Below the pieces are notes generated by a model. It was not told the origin of the DNA and did not search any database. It saw only the letters and a program-made list of their open reading frames with translations. This document shows, piece after piece, positions 14,506 to 22,325 of a stretch of 25,973 nt of DNA. A program made the position numbers and the translations under genes. The stretch is from positions 1 through 25,973 of the forward strand of contig DEWA01000036.1 in the NCBI GenBank assembly GCA_002363035.1. Direction: 5' to 3'. The stretch is from Verrucomicrobia bacterium UBA3222. Its GTDB lineage: Bacteria; Verrucomicrobiota; Verrucomicrobiia; Opitutales; UBA9783. The first letter of the stretch is position 1. Every line of letters starts with the position of its first letter.

Positions 14506-15202
14506 AGTTCAAAAACAACAACGCACATGCCAGCGCATCGTAAAGCGCGGCATGCCAATGCCGACGATCGGGCGGACAAAAACGCTCGCCGAGGTTATTT
14601 AAAACCTCCGTCAAACCGCAACCGTCGATGAGCGTTTGCAAACCGACGGACGGCAACGCCTGGGAACGGTATATACAGGATGCATCGTCGGGAAAAGAAA
14701 GTTGCGGTATATTGTCTTCGTTATCCGACCCGCCTTCCGTATCGGCAGCACCGATGTCAACAGTTATCTTCCGTTTGGATGAGTGGATTTTCCCTCGGAG
14801 CACTTTCTTAAAATACTTCTTATAAAGCACGCACGTATCCAGCCAAGGTCCCCAGAATGCTTGCGATCCCGCACCAACACCATATGTGTTTAACACCACG
14901 GGGCAGTAGGAATTCAGCAAAGCATTCTCGAAAGCGGCATTGTGGGCACAAAAGAAAGATTCCGCGCGCAATTCGACAAACTTCGGTACGACGTTGATGA
15001 AATCTCCATACCTCGCCACCCGTTCTTCGGAAATATGATGTTGCGCGAATTCGGCATCCGAAATACGACCGCGATTTTTACAAAATGCGGTTTCTGTGGA
15101 AAAAATACCCTCAATGGAATCAATCCCGACCAACCCGTATTCCAAAATCCCCGTCGCAAGGCTCCCTTCGAAATCCACTGCATAAACCGTGAACCGCTTC
15201 AC
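14399..15202 (-). CDS. DEDDh 3'-5' exonuclease-like protein (DnaQ superfamily)
   Basis: Predicted 267-residue nuclease of the DnaQ/epsilon superfamily, perhaps a proofreading or RNA/DNA trimming enzyme. Exo I is YAVDFEGS with D10 and E12. Exo II is AHNAAFENALL near residue 86, where the expected aspartate after F is glutamate. Exo III is WHAALYDALACALLF near residue 230, giving the H-x4-D pair. A middle insert (about 120-190) is acidic and of unknown role. I start at the GTG at 15202 because the fold begins there and a promoter-like sequence lies just upstream. The open frame extends to 15349, and a 316-residue form cannot be excluded, but that extension covers a GC-rich hairpin and AT-rich DNA. 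Convergent overlap with the GspM-like gene is 107 bases. Confidence 0.65.
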   Translation of the reverse strand: MKRFTVYAVDFEGSLATGILEYGLVGIDSIEGIFSTETAFCKNRGRISDAEFAQHHISEERVARYGDFINVVPKFVELRAESFFCAHNAAFENALLNSYCPVVLNTYGVGAGSQAFWGPWLDTCVLYKKYFKKVLRGKIHSSKRKITVDIGAADTEGGSDNEDNIPQLSFPDDASCIYRSQALPSVGLQTLIDGCGLTEVLNNLGERFCPPDRRHWHAALYDALACALLFLNFIRSEAGHGKTLPQLLHESASEATAEALRQPTLFH

Positions 15203-15209
15203 GGCTTTT

Positions 15210-15237
15210 ATTTTCGACGACCGCTTAAAGATGACAA
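15210..15237 (-). promoter_or_regulatory. Weak promoter candidate for the exonuclease gene
   Basis: TTGTCA (15232-15237), 16 bases, GAAAAT (15210-15215), then seven bases to the GTG. It has the same -35 and the same near-leaderless geometry as the NtrC-like gene, which mildly supports this GTG start. The -10 box is poor. Confidence 0.25.
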
Positions 15238-15345
15238 GGGTTTTTGGGGTATATGCTTTGTTGGAAAGGTATTTTAAAGAAATTAAAGATATTGAAACAT
15301 AAACCATCCGCGCCGCCCTGTTGGAGCGGCCTGGAGCTCCTCGGC

Positions 15346-15364
15346 GCACGCTTTGAAAGCGTGC
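15346..15364. repeat. Perfect hairpin between exonuclease and secreted-protein genes
   Basis: GCACGCTT-TGA-AAGCGTGC is a perfect 8-base stem with a three-base loop within a GC-rich patch (about 15308-15366) in otherwise AT-rich DNA. It lies just downstream of the secreted-protein gene on the minus strand and could end its transcript, but no T-run follows on either strand. Confidence 0.4.
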
Positions 15365-15392
15365 ACCGTGATTGGAAACGCAAAGTTAAAAA

Positions 15393-16433
15393 TTACCTGC
15401 CGCATTTTATATCTCCCGGCAAACATTTAAGATCCAACGGTTCAAAACGTTCCGTATCTCCCGATTTTTGTCTTTTCCGGGCTCTGATTGCTTTGCCGTT
15501 GGAATCCTGTTTGACGAGATAGTCAAATTTCAACACCGAAGCACAATTTTCAGCATAAACATCTGCGTTAAACTTGCAACCGCCACGATATATAAAACAT
15601 CTTCCCCAAAAAAATTCTTCATATGCAAGTGTTGATAAAATGCGTTCCCTGAAAGACGGACTCAGAATTTCATTATCGGAGCTGTAAACATCTCTTGCTA
15701 TTCCGCAACCCACTGTCGGAACATTTGATGAACAACGCAAAGACTCGATGTATCCGTAACCGCATCGAAAAACAAGCACGTACTCTGGACCACCTAATGA
15801 TCGCTGCTTATCTTTAAATATGTAAAAATTTACACCTTCACACCAATAGTGAGCCACTATGCACCCTTTCGGCAAACAATACTTTACGATATTGTGTCCT
15901 CTTTCGGGTATAAAGCATGATACAAACCTTCTTTGTAAATCGTAGTTCTTCCATCTTTGAATAAAATTATCCAGTGTCAGATTTTTGTTTTTCAAAAATT
16001 CCACTGTATAATTCCTGAGAACTGCGTTTGCTGTTATTTCACTTCCAATCACTTTTTGTAATTGATTTCCATTGAGTTCACTCACATCATAAAAATTTTT
16101 GAATCTTTCAAAAAAAGTTGCATATCGCTGTATTGTATACTCAGTCAAGGCCATGTGATTTTGAAATCTGTTTTCCCTTTTGGTTTCGTCATCATAACAC
16201 CGCATAAACATATCCGGATAGAATAGCGTATTCGGATATTCTTTATTGTATTGCCATTCAATGTCCGCTAAATGAGGTGTGGCACCGTTTCGTGATACCG
16301 AAATCCTGAAATGCATGGCTTCAGGTTTATGCTCCTGCGTCACCTTGATTTCGTAGTCCGTCGCCTGCGCGGTTCCGAACAGAACCGCCGCCAGCCCCAT
16401 TATTTTTATGTAGTTTTTAATATGATTTTTCAT
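15393..16433 (-). CDS. Secreted cysteine-rich protein of unknown family
   Basis: A 346-residue protein with a clear Sec signal peptide: basic start (MKNHIKNYIKIMG), hydrophobic core (LAAVLF) and an AQA cleavage site near residue 24. The mature part contains 13 cysteines, several in CxxG-like contexts (LPKGC, FRCGYG, VGCGI, GGC). It has many aromatic residues and no membrane helix, so it is probably periplasmic or exported and disulfide-bonded. The ATG at 16433 is preferred over an in-frame GTG at 16451 because it begins the signal peptide. Base composition is clearly more AT-rich than its neighbours and the codon choice is softer, hinting at later acquisition or relaxed selection. I recognise no family. 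Confidence 0.75.
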   Translation of the reverse strand: MKNHIKNYIKIMGLAAVLFGTAQATDYEIKVTQEHKPEAMHFRISVSRNGATPHLADIEWQYNKEYPNTLFYPDMFMRCYDDETKRENRFQNHMALTEYTIQRYATFFERFKNFYDVSELNGNQLQKVIGSEITANAVLRNYTVEFLKNKNLTLDNFIQRWKNYDLQRRFVSCFIPERGHNIVKYCLPKGCIVAHYWCEGVNFYIFKDKQRSLGGPEYVLVFRCGYGYIESLRCSSNVPTVGCGIARDVYSSDNEILSPSFRERILSTLAYEEFFWGRCFIYRGGCKFNADVYAENCASVLKFDYLVKQDSNGKAIRARKRQKSGDTERFEPLDLKCLPGDIKCGR

Positions 16434-16498
16434 AAGTTCACAAATTTTCACCGCCGTTTTTTTTGACCGATAAAATCGGCTGAAGGTTTTAAAAAGGG

Positions 16499-16534
16499 TG
16501 TCAACACTTTTTTTTGAGGTTTTTTTTGGGTTTT
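16499..16534 (-). promoter_or_regulatory. Phased A-tracts with TTGACA upstream of the secreted-protein gene
   Basis: On the minus strand, runs of 4, 8 and 8 A (complements of T-runs at 16531-16534, 16520-16527 and 16508-16515) are spaced about one helical turn apart and are followed by TTGACA (16499-16504). Such phased tracts bend DNA and act as UP-type elements. No good -10 box is visible 16-18 bases downstream, so the promoter itself is uncertain. Confidence 0.35.
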
Positions 16535-16632
16535 GCGGGGAAAAAGAGAGGCTGGGGTCGGGAGTATAGGGAAAAGATGTGTAAGGGGGAAGTTAGCAGA
16601 AGGGCGGTTCGGCGGAAAGGATGACGGAGGTA

Positions 16633-16675
16633 GTATAAAGACGGAGGCGGTGCTTTCGGGTGCAAGTGTGAATAA
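16633..16675 (+). repeat. Direct repeat copy 1
   Basis: Begins GTATAAAGAC and ends CAAGTGTGAATAA. By eye about 34 of 43 positions match the copy at 17049-17090, including AGGCGGT and the final 13 bases. In plus-strand reading both copies encode a similar motif ending SVNK, in different frames of the window. Confidence 0.5.
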
Positions 16676-16847
16676 GACGGGAATAAATGGAGGCTGTCGG
16701 GTGACCGTTCACACGCCGACGGATGTCAGAAACGGCACTAAACCGTCACCGATACAGAGTACAATCTTTTCGACCGCAAACAACACACCACCGCATTCGC
16801 TCGCGGGATTACAACACCCACTCCGTTATCCTCGGTTTCACAAAACA

Positions 16848-17060
16848 TTATATGATAATGTTCGCAGCACCTCCGTTGTCAAATTTCGCCCTATCGTTCG
16901 CCGCCCGCCGAAAAACGCCCTCAATTTCCTCTAAATTCCGACGCAATCCCAAACAATCGCCACGGTTAGACGGGATCGCGACGTCCAGGATAATATTCTT
17001 CGTATTGCCGAACAATTCCTCCAACGACGTACCGACTGCGTGGGTTTGGTATAAAAACAA
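16848..17060 (-). pseudogene. pheT-like remnant (phenylalanine--tRNA ligase beta fragment)
   Basis: The 70-codon minus-strand frame contains AVGTSLEELFGNTKNI followed by LDVAIPSNRGDCLG. This matches the PheT segment just after the tRNA-binding domain (xVGTxLxEylGldDxvlEixxTPNRxDCLSxxGiAre). The best part spans about 16947-17042. Neither the upstream EMAP-like tRNA-binding domain nor the downstream B3/B4 and catalytic core is present, and the text after NRGDCLG loses similarity (LRRNLEEIEGVFRR). I read it as a fragment of a degraded or duplicated pheT. A chance match to this compound motif seems unlikely but has not been tested. Confidence 0.45.
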
Positions 17061-17090
17061 AGGCGGTACTTTTATTACAAGTGTGAATAA
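17049..17090 (+). repeat. Direct repeat copy 2
   Basis: Begins GTATAAAAAC and ends CAAGTGTGAATAA, one base shorter than copy 1. It lies 416 bases downstream of copy 1, and the pheT-like remnant falls between the two. Confidence 0.5.
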
Positions 17091-17348
17091 ATTGCGAACA
17101 AGGGAACCAACACGTGGCTTTGTATCACGTGAAAAACCGTCCCGAACTCCACAACCATTTTATACAACCGAAAGCAAAAATTGAAATATTTTACGCTTCG
17201 ATGGTATTATGGAAAATCTTAAAAAAATGGAAATTCAGGCAGTACAGACATACAAAACCGCATTTTCAACAGAGTTCCAGTATCTCACTCTACAAGACCA
17301 CCGACAATATGCCGACCATTAAACACTAAACCCGGAAACCCTAAACGC

Positions 17349-18413
17349 CTACCCCTTCGTTACATCCGCACTCAGGTAGGAAAAAACCTTCTCCAGATGA
17401 TCCACGCGCTTGAAAAGTTCCGGCAGTTTGCATTTTAAGCGATCGATGCGGTGCGCCAGCATGAACGGAACCGCCACCGTTCCGCGCACAAAAGCATGAT
17501 CTTCCAAATCCTGCGAAACGCCCGATTGCGCTCCGACGACAACATGATTGCCGATGCGCAAGTGCCCGGCAATCCCGGCTTGCCCGGCAAGAATTGTGTC
17601 ATCACCGATGTGCGTACTGCCGGCAATCCCGACAAATGCCACGATGAAGCAACGCTTCCCGATGATAACGTTATGCCCGATTTGCACCAAATTATCGATT
17701 TTCGTTCCTTCACCGATACGGGTTTCTTCAAAGCGCGCGCGGTCAATCGTCGTGTTTGCCCCGAGATCGACTTCATCCTCCAACACCACGCGCCCGAGTT
17801 GCGGCGAACGATAATGTTTCCCGTTCTCCGTTTCGTACCCGTAACCTTCGGAACCGATCACCACACCCGCATCCAGGTAACAACGACGCCCGATATATGT
17901 GCCTTCCAACAGCGAAACGTTCGGACGAACGACGGTTTGCGATTGGATCGTTACGCGTTCGCCGACGTAAATGTGCGCGGTCAAAGCAACTTCTTCCTCA
18001 ATCACGGCGTGCGCGCCGATGACGCACAAAGGTCCGATAAAGGCTTTCGGCGAAACACTTGCCGTCGGATCAATAACCGCCGTCGGATGAATGCCGGGTC
18101 TGAAACGAGGTTTTGTTTTCTGCTCAATATCGCGGCAAATTGCGTCCAATCCCTTCGACGGATTTTCGAGCAACAAAAAAACCTGCCCTTCGCGCGGCGT
18201 TCCGACAAAGGTCGTCGGAAGCAAAATCAACGAGGCGTTTGATTGAAAAACCTGAGATTTATACTTTAAATTCCCGAGGAAAGAAATGTCTCCCTTTTGC
18301 GCCTTTTCCAGGCTTGCAATTCCGGTGAACACCTTTTGGTCGGAACGCCCTTGTATTTTATCGGGTCGCACCAACCGAACAAGATCCTCCAACGTGTAAC
18401 TTAAAGACTGCAT
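17349..18413 (-). CDS. lpxD: UDP-3-O-acylglucosamine N-acyltransferase LpxD
   Basis: Third step of lipid A synthesis: transfers a hydroxyacyl chain from acyl-ACP to the 2-amino group of UDP-3-O-acylglucosamine, in the cytoplasm. The 354 residues are normal length. An N-terminal uridine-binding domain (about 1-105) precedes a left-handed beta-helix of hexapeptide repeats (about 107-320; for example IGPLCVIGAHAVI, VDLGANTTIDRA), and a C-terminal helix binds acyl-ACP. The catalytic histidine is in NLVQIGHNVIIG near residue 247. It is the last gene of the bamA-ompH-lpxD block but is separated from ompH by 351 bases and appears to have its own promoter. Confidence 0.95.
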   Translation of the reverse strand: MQSLSYTLEDLVRLVRPDKIQGRSDQKVFTGIASLEKAQKGDISFLGNLKYKSQVFQSNASLILLPTTFVGTPREGQVFLLLENPSKGLDAICRDIEQKTKPRFRPGIHPTAVIDPTASVSPKAFIGPLCVIGAHAVIEEEVALTAHIYVGERVTIQSQTVVRPNVSLLEGTYIGRRCYLDAGVVIGSEGYGYETENGKHYRSPQLGRVVLEDEVDLGANTTIDRARFEETRIGEGTKIDNLVQIGHNVIIGKRCFIVAFVGIAGSTHIGDDTILAGQAGIAGHLRIGNHVVVGAQSGVSQDLEDHAFVRGTVAVPFMLAHRIDRLKCKLPELFKRVDHLEKVFSYLSADVTKG

Positions 18414-18451
18414 TCAGGTTCTTTCAATTCTCTCCGTACCGCTTTCTTAAA

Positions 18452-18480
18452 ATTCTACCCAAAAACATCAAACCGCGCAA
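18452..18480 (-). promoter_or_regulatory. Promoter of lpxD
   Basis: TTGCGC (18475-18480), 17 bases, TAGAAT (18452-18457) on the minus strand. Transcription would start near 18445, leaving about 30 bases before the ATG. Confidence 0.45.
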
Positions 18481-18596
18481 CGTTTCAAATTTACTCCCGT
18501 TCCAAAAGCAAAAACAGCTTCCGCAAAATCCGCAATTTTCAGCAGGTGCCCCCCGTACTCTAAGTCACCGACGTGTTCGTGAACCTGATAAGCCAT
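18468..18596 (-). CDS. Possible 42-residue ORF between ompH and lpxD
   Basis: The 351-base gap holds one protein-like minus-strand frame: MAYQVHEHVGDLEYGG and then LLKIADFAEAVFAFGTG up to a TGA. An in-frame GTG at 18626 would lengthen it to 52 residues. There is no good ribosome-binding site, and its end overlaps the lpxD -35 box. It could be the tail of a lost gene. The remainder of the gap (18597-18764) shows nothing I can support. Confidence 0.22.
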   Translation of the reverse strand: MAYQVHEHVGDLEYGGHLLKIADFAEAVFAFGTGVNLKRCAV

Positions 18597-18764
18597 GAAT
18601 CCGCCGACACACGACTCGACAATCACTATCCCGCTTTCACAACGATATCACAACCGCGTTTTCGTGAATAAAGCCAAAGCACATCCACAAGTCAAACGAC
18701 TACCTCTGCACTCCGCCCTTTTTACAAACTCACCGCTTTTCTCGAAAAAAGGCGTAAAATACGA

Positions 18765-19445
18765 CTACCTCTTGCCCGCTTCTGCTTCCTTCGCCTTCGC
18801 CTTTGCTTCCGCCACTTTTTTCTCCGCTTCCTTTATTTCCTTTTGATAAGGCTTGTTGACCTCGCGAACGGCATCCGCCGTCAAATCCAGAGCGGAATCC
18901 GCATACAAAACCGCCGTTTTGTTTAAAATGCACTCCAAATTCCTTTCCTTCGCCATCCGCTCCATATCGAGGTTAATCTCTTTAAAATGTTCCGCCAAAA
19001 CCGTTTGCCGATGCTCGTTGAGCTTCATCTCTTTCTCCTGTTGGAATTGACCGATTGCTTCGCCTTTTTGACGAATTTTCGCAACAACCTCCGACAATTG
19101 TTCCTCCAACTTCTTTCGGGCATCTTCGCTCAAAGCGGGCGCATCCAGCTTCTTCATCAACGTATCGCGCTCTTCGAACAAAGGCTTCCCTTCGTTCATC
19201 ATTTTTTCCAACTCGCTTTCCGCCTGTTGCGCCAATAAACGAAAATTCTCCTGCGCTGCTTTCGCCGGATAAAATTCGCCATAAACCTCGGCGAGATCCA
19301 CCACCGCAAACGCTTTTCCTTGCGTCGTGACACGCGCCCGCGAACCGTCCGACGGAACAACGGCTTTTTTTTCGGCGGCAGACAAACAAACGCAGGACAT
19401 CATCCCGAAGCCGAAACTTAATGTTCTCAACAGTGAACTTTCCAT
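18765..19445 (-). CDS. OmpH/Skp family periplasmic chaperone
   Basis: Periplasmic holdase that carries unfolded outer-membrane proteins from Sec to the BAM complex. The 226-residue product starts with a signal peptide (hydrophobic LRTLSFGFGMMSCVCLSA). It is followed by the family start VDLAEVYGEFYPAKAAQ near residue 50 and long charged helices (about 65-170) that form the Skp tentacles. LECILNKTAVLYADSALDLT near residue 175 is the typical closing strand, and a lysine/alanine/glutamate-rich tail follows. It begins six bases after the bamA stop with no Shine-Dalgarno of its own, so translational coupling to bamA is likely. Slightly longer than E. coli Skp (161). Confidence 0.9.
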   Translation of the reverse strand: MESSLLRTLSFGFGMMSCVCLSAAEKKAVVPSDGSRARVTTQGKAFAVVDLAEVYGEFYPAKAAQENFRLLAQQAESELEKMMNEGKPLFEERDTLMKKLDAPALSEDARKKLEEQLSEVVAKIRQKGEAIGQFQQEKEMKLNEHRQTVLAEHFKEINLDMERMAKERNLECILNKTAVLYADSALDLTADAVREVNKPYQKEIKEAEKKVAEAKAKAKEAEAGKR

Positions 19446-19451
19446 AGAAAA

Positions 19452-22325
19452 TTAAAACGACGTACCGAACGAATAGGCGATGTGCGGTGCGCTCTTCTTA
19501 TTATACGGATCCGTCCGCAAAGGAAAAGCAAAATCCAATCGCAACGGCGTCCCCAAAATATGAATTCGAAACCCGAAACCCGCATCGGCATTCAAGCCGC
19601 CCGATTTCGGAAGGTGGTATTTTTCGTTACTCGCCTTATACAAAGCACCGACGTCGCAAAAACCGACCACGCGAAAAATATCGTGCAGTTTAATCGAATA
19701 CTCCGTTTTTGCGAACCAAAACATCTGACCGCCGAGGTTGGTTTCAACTTTATCCCTCGCTTTCGGACCCACTTCGTGATAGTCGAAGCCGCGCAAATCG
19801 TCGGGACCGCCGAGAAATTCGCGTTCATACAGCGAAACATTCTTTCCGAACAGACCACGCACATACCCCGCTTTTCCGCCGACCATCAAAACCTGTTCGT
19901 GATTAGGCGAGATTAAATACCACCCTGCCGCCCCAAAACGCGTACGAAAGTACTTTGTGGCACCGCCGAGACCCGCGAACTGGTTATCCCAGGACAAGTA
20001 GGTTCCGCGCGTCGGATAAATAAAATGATTGCGCGTGTCGCGTTCCATCAAAAAACCGATCTTCGAAATCACACGCCCGCCTTGTTCATCCAAAACCGCC
20101 TGCGACTCATTGTTTCTGTCGACACCCGTCAATTTGAAATGCTCCAAATGATAATACAACTTCCCGATAACCTGTTCAAAAAGACGCTTTCGCAAATAAA
20201 CTTCGCCGCCGATGCGCCGCTGTTTGTAGGATTTACTGTCCAATTTGCTGACGGAGATAAAGTTGCTGAACCCGAAAGCCAATTCGCGATCGTACAACCA
20301 CGGCTCTTCAAACGACCATTCCAGCGACTTCGTGTATTTACCCAAAGACGTACCGATTTGGAACTTCTGCCCCGCGCCGCGAAAATAATCTTTCGAATTT
20401 TGCCAATCGAAATTGTTCTGGCTCAACGTAATCCCGAAATTAAACTTACTCACGTTATCGAAACCGCCCGTAAAAGCAATGCTTCCGGTTTTGTTTTCCT
20501 CAACCGCCACCTTCAAATCCTTTTCGCCGGGGCGATCGCAATCCTCCGGAATAAGCGCGACCGATTTAAAAAAGCCGGTATTTTGCAAACGCGCCTCCGC
20601 ACGCCGCATGCGCGCCAAATCCATAATATCCCCGGGTGCCATGTTCAGCTCCCGAAGAATAACCTTTGATTTCGTATGGGAGTTGCCCGTCAAATAAATG
20701 GAGTGAATGCGGTACAACTGCCCACGCTGCACCGTAAAATGCACATCCATCCGATGATCACCGACAAAGGTGCGTTTCGCCTGGACATCCGCAGCGGCAT
20801 ACCCTTTGCAACCGTAAAATTCGCGAATAAACTCACAGGCGTTTTCGATCGCAACGGGCGACGCCGCGCTGCCCTCTCTTAAACCGATCCATGCCCGCAA
20901 CAATTCATTGTCGTTTGGCTGATCGGAAGAAACGGTTGTGTTGTTGATCCGATAACATTCGCCTTCGTCGATGCAAAAAATGACATTCCAATGCTCCTCG
21001 TTAAGCGTCCACGCCTTTTTTGCACGCTCCAAAATCACGTCGTCGCGGTCAATTTTTACGTCCAAATATCCGGCATTGATGTAAAAATTACGCAACGTTT
21101 CGATATCTTCCTGCAATTTTTCCTCTTCGATGCGTCCCGATTTCGAAAAAAACGAAAATAAATTCCAGGATTTCGTCTGCAACAAATCCTTCAGTTCGCT
21201 CTGTTTGAACGCCGTCACGCCCTCAAACGATACGCTTCGGATTTTGTGCCGCCGTCCCTCTTTCACGAAAACGCAAATTTCTTCGTAGCCTTCTTGGCTC
21301 GGTTCCGACCCAATTTCGACCTCCGCATCAAAAAAGCCCTTCGCATGGTACACATCCAGCAACCGCATGCGATCCGCCTGCAACCGCTGTTCATTGAGCG
21401 GCTGATGCACGCGACTCTTCATCTCCGCAATCAACTCCTTATCTTTAAAAAACTTAACGCCTTCAAAATAAAAACCGGAAACTTTCGGACACACATCCAA
21501 CGTCAAATGCAAATCGAACGTCTCGTCGCCCGTTTTTCGGAGGCTCCAATCGCAATTCTTCACCCAACCGCTTTCGTACAATCGCTTAATGGAAGCATGA
21601 ATGTTTCTCTTTGAGACCGCATCGCCTTCCTTAAAATTCAACAACGATCGAACATACGCCTCCGAAACGCTCTCCGTCTGTCTGCGCGTTATTTTAAGCG
21701 CACTCAAACGCCACGCTCCGCTATCCAAAAAATCAAACTTCTTATCCTCCGCCAATGCGCGCTGAAGGCTGTCCGCGACCCTCTTATCGTCGTCCGAAAC
21801 AGTTGCCTTCGTCTCCGAACGGTTTTGTGCACCTCCTCCCGAAATACTCGGAACGGTCTCCGTGCTTACACTTGAACTTTGATCTTCCGATAATGTCCTT
21901 TGGGTGCGTGTTTTTGTACCGTTTTTATCCGAAACCGCATCGACCAAAGGCGACTCCGAAACTTCCTCAAGCGGCGAAACGCTCTCACCGAGTGCCTCCT
22001 TCAGATCTTTTCGGAACTGCATTCGCGACCGAATATAAGATTTGGAAGCCTTCCTCTCCTCAAGTTCACGCAGACCCAAACTTTGCTCCGAAGAATCGGA
22101 AATTTCATTTTTTCGCGTTGTAACCGCCTCGGAGAATGGAGATGTGACCGTATCGTCATCCGAATTTACCACCGTTTCCTTTGCAACACCCGAAGATGCA
22201 CCGACCGCCTTTTGTACCATACCAGGTAAATTCGAATCCTCCAATTGCGCCATTGCAATAAAATTGCAACACATGGGCAACAAGCAAACCCACCAATACT
22301 TGCAATTCACACCAAAATTATCCAT
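19452..22325 (-). CDS. bamA: Outer membrane protein assembly factor BamA
   Basis: Core of the BAM machine that inserts beta-barrel proteins into the outer membrane. The 957-residue product has a signal peptide (about 1-26), then an unusual low-complexity S/E/T/D-rich region up to about 190. POTRA domains follow (about 200-590, with SVSFEGVTAFKQSELKDLLQ and IHSIYLTGNSHTKSKVILRE at repeat starts). The C-terminal 16-strand barrel (about 600-957) carries LRGF in GGPDDLRGFDYHEVGP and ends in phenylalanine, as needed for BAM recognition. E. coli BamA is 810 residues, so the excess is mostly the N-terminal spacer. The start ATG overlaps the dnaB stop (ATGGATAA), indicating coupling. Confidence 0.95.
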   Translation of the reverse strand: MDNFGVNCKYWWVCLLPMCCNFIAMAQLEDSNLPGMVQKAVGASSGVAKETVVNSDDDTVTSPFSEAVTTRKNEISDSSEQSLGLRELEERKASKSYIRSRMQFRKDLKEALGESVSPLEEVSESPLVDAVSDKNGTKTRTQRTLSEDQSSSVSTETVPSISGGGAQNRSETKATVSDDDKRVADSLQRALAEDKKFDFLDSGAWRLSALKITRRQTESVSEAYVRSLLNFKEGDAVSKRNIHASIKRLYESGWVKNCDWSLRKTGDETFDLHLTLDVCPKVSGFYFEGVKFFKDKELIAEMKSRVHQPLNEQRLQADRMRLLDVYHAKGFFDAEVEIGSEPSQEGYEEICVFVKEGRRHKIRSVSFEGVTAFKQSELKDLLQTKSWNLFSFFSKSGRIEEEKLQEDIETLRNFYINAGYLDVKIDRDDVILERAKKAWTLNEEHWNVIFCIDEGECYRINNTTVSSDQPNDNELLRAWIGLREGSAASPVAIENACEFIREFYGCKGYAAADVQAKRTFVGDHRMDVHFTVQRGQLYRIHSIYLTGNSHTKSKVILRELNMAPGDIMDLARMRRAEARLQNTGFFKSVALIPEDCDRPGEKDLKVAVEENKTGSIAFTGGFDNVSKFNFGITLSQNNFDWQNSKDYFRGAGQKFQIGTSLGKYTKSLEWSFEEPWLYDRELAFGFSNFISVSKLDSKSYKQRRIGGEVYLRKRLFEQVIGKLYYHLEHFKLTGVDRNNESQAVLDEQGGRVISKIGFLMERDTRNHFIYPTRGTYLSWDNQFAGLGGATKYFRTRFGAAGWYLISPNHEQVLMVGGKAGYVRGLFGKNVSLYEREFLGGPDDLRGFDYHEVGPKARDKVETNLGGQMFWFAKTEYSIKLHDIFRVVGFCDVGALYKASNEKYHLPKSGGLNADAGFGFRIHILGTPLRLDFAFPLRTDPYNKKSAPHIAYSFGTSF

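Larger units (their letters stand above)
16452..17348. other. About 900 bases without an intact gene; decayed region
   Basis: Between the secreted-protein gene and lpxD no frame looks like a complete gene. The plus strand has open frames at 16533-16934, 16723-17184 and 17114-17329, none with a recognisable product and with R/P/S-rich shadow-like text for much of their length. The last one (71 residues, LYHVKNRPELHNHFIQPKAK) is the most protein-like but unassigned. The region contains a pheT-like remnant on the minus strand and a diverged direct repeat, so it is best read as a graveyard of former genes. Confidence 0.5.

Noticed and set aside
15203..15349. Longer N-terminus for the exonuclease
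   Set aside because: The extension has no fold match and runs through a hairpin and AT-rich promoter-like DNA.
15308..15400. tRNA-Ser gene
   Set aside because: Only an anticodon-like arm is present; there is no T arm and no pairing acceptor stem.
16533..17329. Three plus-strand ORFs (133, 153 and 71 residues)
   Set aside because: No recognisable domains, no ribosome-binding sites, mutually overlapping, and antisense to the pheT-like remnant.
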